From an uncultured Actinomycetes bacterium (GTDB lineage Bacteria; Actinomycetota; Actinomycetes; Nanopelagicales; Nanopelagicaceae), in NCBI GenBank assembly GCA_937864205.1, contig CALMJB010000071.1:1-10418 (forward strand): a stretch of 10,418 bases of DNA, read 5' to 3'. A program made the translations under genes and the position numbers. Shown piece by piece: positions 5,191-10,418 of the stretch (the first letter of the stretch is position 1; each line of letters begins with the position of its first letter). The notes under the pieces are model-generated. The model made no database searches. It had not been told where the DNA came from and saw nothing but the letters and a program-made list of their open reading frames with translations.

Positions 5191-7113
5191 TTACTGCTTT
5201 TGCGCCTCTAAATTGGCTTTCTTTGCCTTTGAGGTCAACCTCGCCCGCTCATTGTGATCTAGTACAACTTTTCGCACCCGCACCGTCTCGGGAGTTACTT
5301 CGACACATTCATCTTCGCGACAAAATTCCAGGGCTTGTTCCATATTCAATAATTTTGGAGGAATCAATCGCTCTAATTCATCGGCGGTTGCCGAGCGCAT
5401 ATTGGTCAACTTCTTTTCCCGCACCGCATTTACATCCATATCTTCTGGCCGAGAGTTTTCCCCGACCACCATTCCTTCATAAACCTCATCACCGACTTCA
5501 ACAAATATTGAACCGCGCTCTTGCAATGCAAATAATGCATAAGAGGTTACTGAACCTGAGCGATCTGAAACCAGCGAACCAGTTGGTCTGGTGCGAATAT
5601 CACCTTGCCACTCTTCATATCCATCAAAAACATGGTGCAAAAGTCCGGTGCCACGTGTTTCAGTTAAGAACTCAGTTCTAAATCCAATCAATCCACGGGC
5701 CGGAACTTTGTAATCCATGCGAATCCATCCGGTGCCATGGTTGACCATTTGTTCCATTCGACCTTTGCGCAATGCCATAAGTTGAGTAATAACGCCTAAG
5801 TAATCTTCCGGAGCGTCAATCGTTAGGCGCTCCATTGGTTCATGCAATTTTCCATTCACCAATTTGGTAACAACTTGTGGTTTTCCAACGGTTAATTCAA
5901 ATCCTTCGCGGCGCATGATTTCCACCAACACTGCAAGTTGTAATTCGCCGCGGCCTTGGACTTCCCAAGTATCTGGCCGATCGGTTGGAAATAATCGCAA
6001 CGAAACATTTCCAACTAACTCTGATTCCAATCTATTTTTCACTAACCTGGCGGTTAATTTAGAGCCACTTCTTCCGGCAATTGGTGAGGTGTTAATTCCT
6101 ATTGTCATCGAAATCGAAGGTTCATCCACGGTTATTTTTGGCAATGCAATTGGATTTTCCGAATCAGCCAAAGTCTCACCTAATGTGATTGTTTCAATAC
6201 CAGCCACTGCGATGATGTCGCCTGGGCCAGCGCTTTGCGCCGGAACTCTTTCTAATCCTTCCGTCATCAAAAGTTCGGAAATTTTTACTCGCTCAATTGA
6301 GCCATCATTTTTTATCCAGGCAACGGTCTGACCTTTTGCAATTTTTCCCTCATGCACTCGACAAAGTGCTAAGCGACCTAAATAAGGAGATGAATCAAGG
6401 TTTGTGACATGTGCTTGCAACGGTGCGCCGTCATGAAAAATTGGCGCCGGAATTGTTTTAAAAATGGTGTCAAATAAGACATCGAGATTTTCTTTATCTG
6501 GCATGCCACCATTTTCTGGTCGGTTTGTTGAAGCTTTACCGGCTTTTGCACTGGCATAAATAATTGGAAATTCAATCTGTTTTTCATCGGCATCAAGATC
6601 TAAGAACAACTCATAAGTTTCATCAACTACTTCAGCAATTCGCGCATCAGGTCTGTCAACTTTATTCACAACCAAAATTACTGGCAGATTCTTTTCAAGT
6701 GCTTTTCTAAGTACAAATCGAGTTTGTGGCAGTGGCCCTTCTGAGGCATCGACTAATAACAAAACTCCATCCACCATTTCGAGTCCGCGTTCGACCTCGC
6801 CACCAAAATCTGCGTGCCCTGGCGTATCAATGATGTTCACAATCTTGTCGCCCCGTTTTACCGCGGTGTTCTTTGCCAAAATCGTGATGCCTTTTTCGCG
6901 CTCGAGATCCATTGAATCCATAACGCGGTCTTTTCCTTCGGTCTGCTCTTTATGAGCTGCGAATGCTCCGGATTGCCACAACATCGCATCAACTAAAGTG
7001 GTTTTACCGTGATCTACGTGCGCGATGATGGCGATATTTCGTAATTCATCTCTAGTTAAAGACTTCAAATTCTTATTAACGGTATTAGTCGATTCCGTAT
7101 TTAATTCAGACAT
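5191..7113 (-). CDS. typA: Translational GTPase TypA/BipA
   Basis: Ribosome-binding GTPase of the EF-G/LepA class, linked to 50S assembly and stress or low-temperature growth. GTPase motifs: G1 AHVDHGKT (31-38), switch I REKGITI (72-78), G3 DTPGH (96-100), G4 NKVD (150-153), G5 SAK (188-190). The beta-barrel domain II, EF-G-like domains III and V, and the BipA-specific C-terminal domain follow, with typical blocks such as GRGELQLAVL, VPARGLIGFRTEFL, GTGLLHHVF and KKLTNMRS. Length 640 is normal. The first Met after position 1 lies beyond G1, so the start at 7113 is sound; GGAG (7124-7127) lies 10 nt upstream within the end of ychF. It overlaps ychF by 8 bp, implying co-transcription and coupled translation of two ribosome-associated GTPases. 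The tail is Lys-rich. Confidence 0.97.
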   Translation of the reverse strand: MSELNTESTNTVNKNLKSLTRDELRNIAIIAHVDHGKTTLVDAMLWQSGAFAAHKEQTEGKDRVMDSMDLEREKGITILAKNTAVKRGDKIVNIIDTPGHADFGGEVERGLEMVDGVLLLVDASEGPLPQTRFVLRKALEKNLPVILVVNKVDRPDARIAEVVDETYELFLDLDADEKQIEFPIIYASAKAGKASTNRPENGGMPDKENLDVLFDTIFKTIPAPIFHDGAPLQAHVTNLDSSPYLGRLALCRVHEGKIAKGQTVAWIKNDGSIERVKISELLMTEGLERVPAQSAGPGDIIAVAGIETITLGETLADSENPIALPKITVDEPSISMTIGINTSPIAGRSGSKLTARLVKNRLESELVGNVSLRLFPTDRPDTWEVQGRGELQLAVLVEIMRREGFELTVGKPQVVTKLVNGKLHEPMERLTIDAPEDYLGVITQLMALRKGRMEQMVNHGTGWIRMDYKVPARGLIGFRTEFLTETRGTGLLHHVFDGYEEWQGDIRTRPTGSLVSDRSGSVTSYALFALQERGSIFVEVGDEVYEGMVVGENSRPEDMDVNAVREKKLTNMRSATADELERLIPPKLLNMEQALEFCREDECVEVTPETVRVRKVVLDHNERARLTSKAKKANLEAQKQ

Positions 7114-8179
7114 TAAATTTAAACTCCACTACATCGCCATCTGCCATTACATAATCCTTGCCTTCAAGCCGAACTTTTCCATTTGCCTTTGCCGCATTCA
7201 TTGAACCGGCATCAACCAAATCTTTAAATGAAACTATTTCTGCTTTGATGAATCCTCGTTGAAAATCTGTGTGAATGACACCTGCGGCCATTGGTGCGGT
7301 GTCTCCTTTGTGAATCGTCCAAGCCCGAGCCTCTTTTGGTCCGGCGGTTAAATAAGTTTGCAAACCTAGAGTGTTAAACCCAACGCGGGCTAAGGTTACT
7401 AATCCTGGCTCGGTAAGACCAATGCTCTTTAATAACTCTAATGCATCAGCTTCCGATAATTCCGCTAGCTCACTTTCCGTCTTTGCATCTAAGAAAATTG
7501 CTTCAGCCGGAGCGACAATTTTTGATAATTCAGTTCTTAAATTTTGATCAGATAACTCTGCCGCATCGACATTGAATACATAAAGAAATGGTTTTGCAGT
7601 CAACAATTGAAACTCTTTTATAGTGTCAAGATCTATTTTGCTAGTGCGAATCAATTTGCCTTGATTTAGATACTCTTGCGCCGCTTTGGCTGATGCTAAA
7701 ACTGGCGCGCGATCTTTATTAGATTTGGCTTCTTTTTCAATTCGTGGAATCGCTTTTTCTAAAGTTTGTAAATCTGCTAAACATAATTCGGTATTTATAG
7801 TTTCAATATCTTTTTTTGGATCTACTACGCCATCAACATGCACCACATCGTTGTCTTTGAATACTCGAATGACTTGGCAAATTGCATCAGATTCCCGGAT
7901 ATTTGCCAGAAACTTATTTCCCAGCCCTGCACCTTCGGATGCACCTTTTACGATTCCGGCAATATCTACAAAAGAAACTGTCGCTGGAATTATTTGCTCT
8001 GATTGAAAAATCTTTGCCAAAGTCGCCAACCTTGAATCGGGAACACCCACGACTCCGATATTTGGTTCGATGGTGGCGAATGGATAATTTGCGGCCAGCA
8101 CATTGTTCTTAGTCAATGCATTAAATAAGGTCGATTTACCTACGTTTGGCAGACCTACGATTCCGATAGACAGGCTCAC
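7106..8179 (-). CDS. ychF: Redox-regulated ribosome-associated ATPase/GTPase YchF (OLA1 family)
   Basis: Obg-like P-loop NTPase that binds ribosomes and is tied to stress responses and translation; family members often prefer ATP over GTP. Visible features: G1 GLPNVGKST (9-17), switch region NYPFATIEPN (31-40), G3 DIAG (72-75), a helical coiled-coil insertion (about 125-195), and a C-terminal TGS domain (about 275-357) with AWTIHKGDTAP and the DFQRGFIKAE block. The G4-like site reads NVDA (203-206), where the family normally has NxxE. Length 357 is normal. The start is GTG at 8177-8179, directly before the SLSIGIVG strand; no Shine-Dalgarno is visible, and TAGGCT lies 9 bp upstream. It is the first gene of the leftward unit ychF-typA-(phage-like pair) and is divergent from rmuC. 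Its neighbourhood with ispH and the membrane protein matches mycobacteria. Confidence 0.96.
   Translation of the reverse strand: MSLSIGIVGLPNVGKSTLFNALTKNNVLAANYPFATIEPNIGVVGVPDSRLATLAKIFQSEQIIPATVSFVDIAGIVKGASEGAGLGNKFLANIRESDAICQVIRVFKDNDVVHVDGVVDPKKDIETINTELCLADLQTLEKAIPRIEKEAKSNKDRAPVLASAKAAQEYLNQGKLIRTSKIDLDTIKEFQLLTAKPFLYVFNVDAAELSDQNLRTELSKIVAPAEAIFLDAKTESELAELSEADALELLKSIGLTEPGLVTLARVGFNTLGLQTYLTAGPKEARAWTIHKGDTAPMAAGVIHTDFQRGFIKAEIVSFKDLVDAGSMNAAKANGKVRLEGKDYVMADGDVVEFKFNV
7124..7127 (-). promoter_or_regulatory. Shine-Dalgarno site for typA inside ychF
   Basis: GGAG read leftward, 10 nt before the typA ATG and lying within the last codons of ychF. Spacing is slightly long, but it supports the 7113 start and coupling to ychF. 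Confidence 0.45.
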
Positions 8180-8231
8180 GAGGGGTAGAGCCTACCTAGT
8201 GAATGTCAGACTCTAATGACACGATAGCCCT
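8180..8231. promoter_or_regulatory. Divergent ychF / rmuC promoter region
   Basis: 52 bp between the GTG of ychF and the ATG of rmuC. Leftward TAGGCT (8189-8194) sits 9 bp before the ychF start. Rightward only a weak CACGAT (8220-8225) lies 6 bp before the rmuC ATG. Neither gene shows a Shine-Dalgarno. A small inverted repeat TGTCA-N8-TGACA (8204-8208 / 8217-8221) lies between the two and could be an operator, or chance. No good -35 boxes are seen. Confidence 0.35.
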
Positions 8232-9395
8232 ATGAGTCAATCAGTTCTACTACTTTTCATCTGCACAATTCTTGGAATCGCTGTGGGTTTACTTGTCGGT
8301 GCGGTATTTGGTTTCAAATACGGTACTAAGTCGCAATCAACTTTAAATACCGAGAAAAATTCCATAACTGAGGCTCTCGCCAACGAGCAAAAAAACAGTA
8401 TCGAGTTAAAAACAAACTTAGCTAATCTCACTACCCAAATAAATACTTTGCAGGCTCAGGTAAACAACTCAAATCAATCAATTAATACCGTGAAAGACCG
8501 ATTTGAAGTTCAACTTGAAACCATGAAAATTGATCAAAGTAGTTTGCTTGAAAAAACTACCAAACTTTCTGAAGCGCTCTCCAACAGCCAAGGTCGTGGT
8601 AAATATGGCGAGGCACAACTTGAAAATCTCTTGCAGAATGCCGGCTTAATCGAAGATGTTGATTACACCAGACAAAAATCCGATGTCGCTTCAGGTGGAA
8701 AACCAGATATCAAAATCTTGATGCCTGGTGGCTTAAATATCTTCATTGATTCAAAGTTTCCGTTCACAAAATATGATGAAGCAATCATCGAGAAAGATGC
8801 AGCCGCCAAAGCAGAATTAATGAAAGCTCATGCCGCCGACTTAAGAAAGCACATCGATGAGCTAGCAAAACGAAAATATGATGTGGCACCAGGTTCGGCA
8901 AATTTTGTAGTTATTTTCGCACCATTTGAATCAATTTTGGCAGAGGCATTAATTGCCGATCCAAAATTGTTAAATGATGCTTTTGCTAAGAAAGTTGTCG
9001 TTGCGCCACCTTCCAATATTTTGGCTTTACTTCGTACTATCAAAATGGGCTTTGAACAAAGTGCGCTGGCAAAAAATGCGGAAGATATCAAGGCAACTGC
9101 GGTAAAACTTGCCGATAAATTAATTTCCATGCATGAATCAATCACATCAGTAGGTATGAAATTAAATTCAACGGTGAAGGCTTACAACACCATGATTGGA
9201 ACAGTCGGCACCGCAATCTCACCTGATTTAAAGAAGATGATGGCGCAAGGCTTACCTAATAAAGATGTCCCAAAACTTGGTTTGGTGGCCGACAATGTTC
9301 GCAGTATTGGTGGTAAAGAATCTAGATTTCTTGGCGATGATGAGATTTACGATGCCGAAGAGATTACAAATAAACGTGAAATAGGTAATGAGTGA
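8232..9395 (+). CDS. rmuC: RmuC family DNA recombination-limiting protein
   Basis: RmuC proteins limit inversions and recombination at short repeats and carry a PD-(D/E)XK-type nuclease fold. Domains in order: one N-terminal membrane helix (about 4-28, SVLLLFICTILGIAVGLLVG) that would anchor the protein in the cytoplasmic membrane, a coiled coil (about 40-118), and the RmuC domain (about 119-350). Within the domain are the GRGKYGEAQLENLL block (121-134, Glu127; other members have GNWGE), PD at 158-159 and IDSK at 172-175, which together form a plausible active site, then NFVVIFAPFES (224-234) and VVVAPPSNILALL (256-268). At 387 residues it is normal for the shorter family members. The acidic C-terminus overlaps the next gene by 4 bp (GTGA). 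In Actinobacteria rmuC is often found near ychF and ispH. The link to recombination control is family knowledge. Confidence 0.93.
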   Translation: MSQSVLLLFICTILGIAVGLLVGAVFGFKYGTKSQSTLNTEKNSITEALANEQKNSIELKTNLANLTTQINTLQAQVNNSNQSINTVKDRFEVQLETMKIDQSSLLEKTTKLSEALSNSQGRGKYGEAQLENLLQNAGLIEDVDYTRQKSDVASGGKPDIKILMPGGLNIFIDSKFPFTKYDEAIIEKDAAAKAELMKAHAADLRKHIDELAKRKYDVAPGSANFVVIFAPFESILAEALIADPKLLNDAFAKKVVVAPPSNILALLRTIKMGFEQSALAKNAEDIKATAVKLADKLISMHESITSVGMKLNSTVKAYNTMIGTVGTAISPDLKKMMAQGLPNKDVPKLGLVADNVRSIGGKESRFLGDDEIYDAEEITNKREIGNE

Positions 9396-9769
9396 AAAAA
9401 ATAATCTCAGGTCCAGGCTTAACCAATCAAGGGGTAATTATTTTGCAATCGGTTCTTTTATTGATTGCGATGTTGATTGAAAATCTATTAAAGGGATCTT
9501 TTGGTTTAATCACCGGATTAATGATCTGGATCTGCTTTTTTGGTGCAATTTACCTGGGCCGAGCCGGTACAAGTTTTATGGCCGCGGTGACTCCGCCAAT
9601 TGCATTGGTAGCAAATTCAATTTTGATTTTTACCACTTCAAACTTACTTAATTTCTCCATCAGCAAAGTAATTATTGAAACGATAGCGACATTGGCTGCT
9701 ACTGCACCATATTTAATTTCCGGAGCAGCAATTGCTTGGTACTTCCATTTGAAGGTTAAACAAACTTAG
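9392..9769 (+). CDS. Small four-helix integral membrane protein, DUF6542-like
   Basis: 125 residues, almost entirely hydrophobic. Four membrane helices are likely at about 14-32, 37-56, 61-84 and 91-117, with a short polar N-terminus (MKKIISGPGLTNQG). The 'GLT-G' entry before helix 1 and the position between ispH and ychF/rmuC match the actinobacterial DUF6542-type membrane protein (position equivalent to Rv1111c in M. tuberculosis). No function is known. The GTG start forms a GTGA overlap with the rmuC stop, and AGG about 7 nt upstream may serve as the ribosome site, so it is translated as part of the rmuC unit. An ATG at 9388 is in another frame that closes after roughly 30 codons. The family call is from context and topology. 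Confidence 0.75.
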   Translation: MKKIISGPGLTNQGVIILQSVLLLIAMLIENLLKGSFGLITGLMIWICFFGAIYLGRAGTSFMAAVTPPIALVANSILIFTTSNLLNFSISKVIIETIATLAATAPYLISGAAIAWYFHLKVKQT

Positions 9770-9777
9770 TTAAGTTT
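9762..9777. repeat. AT-rich palindrome covering the stops of the convergent membrane-protein gene and ispH
   Basis: AAACTTA (9762-9768) and TAAGTTT (9771-9777) are perfect inverted repeats around GT. The palindrome contains the TAG of the rightward gene and touches the TAA of ispH. It could form only a weak hairpin (five A/T-rich pairs with a 6-nt loop), so it is at best a weak bidirectional terminator. Confidence 0.4.
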
Positions 9778-10418
9778 TATTTACCGGCAGCGCGCAGATC
9801 TTTTCTAAGCTCAGGTGGAATCGCAAACAAAAGATGTTCCTCAGTTGCGGTCACAGTTTCAACATCTGAATAGCCTCGTTTGGCCAGCCAATCTAAGAGA
9901 TCTGTAACTAATAGTTCTGGCACTGATGCGCCGCTAGTTACGCCAACTGTGAAGACATCTTTCAACCAATCTTCGGAAACTTCCTCGGCATAATCGATTA
10001 AATATGCATTTTTAGCGCCGTACTCTTTGGCAACTTCTACTAGTCGTACTGAGTTTGAGGAGTTTTTAGAACCAACTACCAAAACTAAATCTGCTTGCGG
10101 CGCAATTTGTTTTATTGCAACCTGTCGATTCTGAGTGGCATAACAGATGTCATCACTTGGTGGGTCAATCAAGTTTGGGAAACGTTCCCGCAATTTTGCA
10201 ACCGTAGCTAAGGTTTCATCGACACTTAAAGTGGTTTGAGATAACCAAGCAACCTTGTTCTCATCCCGAACTTTTACTTTTGCCACATCGTCAAAACCAT
10301 CAATTAAGTGAACATGCGATGGTGCTTCGCCAGCGGTACCTTCCACCTCTTCATGTCCTTCATGACCAATTAACAAAATGTCGTAATCATCTGCGGCAAA
10401 CCGGCGGGCTTCTTGATG
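9777..10418 (-). CDS. ispH: 4-hydroxy-3-methylbut-2-enyl diphosphate reductase IspH, 3' part
   Basis: Last enzyme of the MEP (non-mevalonate) isoprenoid pathway, reducing HMBPP to IPP and DMAPP with a [4Fe-4S] cluster in the cytosol. The frame stays open to the window edge (214 codons including the stop), beginning HQEARRFAADDYDI, which matches the segment just after the second cluster Cys of E. coli IspH; so about one third of the gene, with the first two cluster cysteines, lies outside. Inside are LIGHEGHEEVEGT (substrate His and catalytic Glu), SQTTLSVDET (conserved Thr), DDICYATQNRQ (third cluster Cys), GSKNSSNSVRL (SxN substrate site) and TSGASVPE (conserved Ser). The TTG codon at 10376 is internal and not the start. 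It is convergent with the membrane-protein gene, 7 bp apart. Confidence 0.95.
   Translation of the reverse strand, partial: HQEARRFAADDYDILLIGHEGHEEVEGTAGEAPSHVHLIDGFDDVAKVKVRDENKVAWLSQTTLSVDETLATVAKLRERFPNLIDPPSDDICYATQNRQVAIKQIAPQADLVLVVGSKNSSNSVRLVEVAKEYGAKNAYLIDYAEEVSEDWLKDVFTVGVTSGASVPELLVTDLLDWLAKRGYSDVETVTATEEHLLFAIPPELRKDLRAAGK

Noticed and set aside
5169..5681. 170-residue plus-strand frame opposite the end of typA
   Set aside because: It is an antisense shadow of the conserved typA C-terminal domain; the protein is His/Leu/Pro-rich and resembles nothing.
5864..6331. 155-residue plus-strand frame opposite typA
   Set aside because: Shadow of typA codons; Asn/Ser/Thr-rich reverse translation typical of antisense frames.
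7686..8006. 106-residue plus-strand frame opposite ychF
   Set aside because: It is antisense to the conserved GTPase domain, with no start signal of its own.
1..10418. CRISPR array, insertion sequence or integrase-associated att repeats
   Set aside because: No regularly spaced repeats, transposase or integrase frame, or long direct repeats flanking the phage-like pair were seen by eye.

Overview
The window looks like a piece of a small, streamlined actinobacterial chromosome with lowish GC. A freshwater acI / 'Ca. Nanopelagicales'-type organism is my best guess. I base this on AT-rich but not extreme codon use, intergenic gaps of 0-50 bp, many 4-20 bp gene overlaps, and two gene neighbourhoods typical of Actinobacteria: nudC-uvrD2, and ispH / DUF6542-like membrane protein / (rmuC) / ychF. 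The species cannot be fixed from the sequence alone.

Layout. Positions 1-455 hold a strong leftward terminator, a possible 89-residue leftward gene with its own candidate promoter, and a 15-bp tandem repeat at the end of the helicase gene. Positions 456-3040 (leftward) are nudC and then uvrD2, overlapping by 4 bp. Positions 3067-4050 (rightward) encode a DNase-I-fold endonuclease/exonuclease/phosphatase protein, divergent from nudC across a 26-bp gap. Positions 4031-8179 (leftward) read in transcription order ychF, typA/bipA, then two genes resembling an actinophage recombination module (182 and 188 residues). Positions 8232-9769 (rightward) are rmuC and a four-helix membrane protein. Positions 9777-10418 (leftward) are the 3' part of ispH, cut by the window edge.

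How the genes fit together. Most are housekeeping: two ribosome-associated GTPases (YchF, BipA/TypA) made from overlapping genes; nucleic-acid maintenance (UvrD2-like helicase, RmuC); NAD(H)/NAD-capped RNA turnover (NudC); and the last step of the MEP isoprenoid pathway (IspH). The two phage-type genes downstream of typA are the accessory element. One resembles single-strand-annealing-type phage proteins and the other resembles a partner protein found in actinophages. They sit between core genes with no integrase, att site or structural phage gene nearby, which suggests a domesticated recombination module.

Start-site pattern. Several genes that begin a transcription unit have a TAnnnT box 6-9 bp before the start codon and no Shine-Dalgarno sequence, as expected for leaderless mRNAs. 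Downstream genes in operons have GGAG/GAGG-like sites. I saw no tRNA, rRNA, CRISPR array or insertion sequence.
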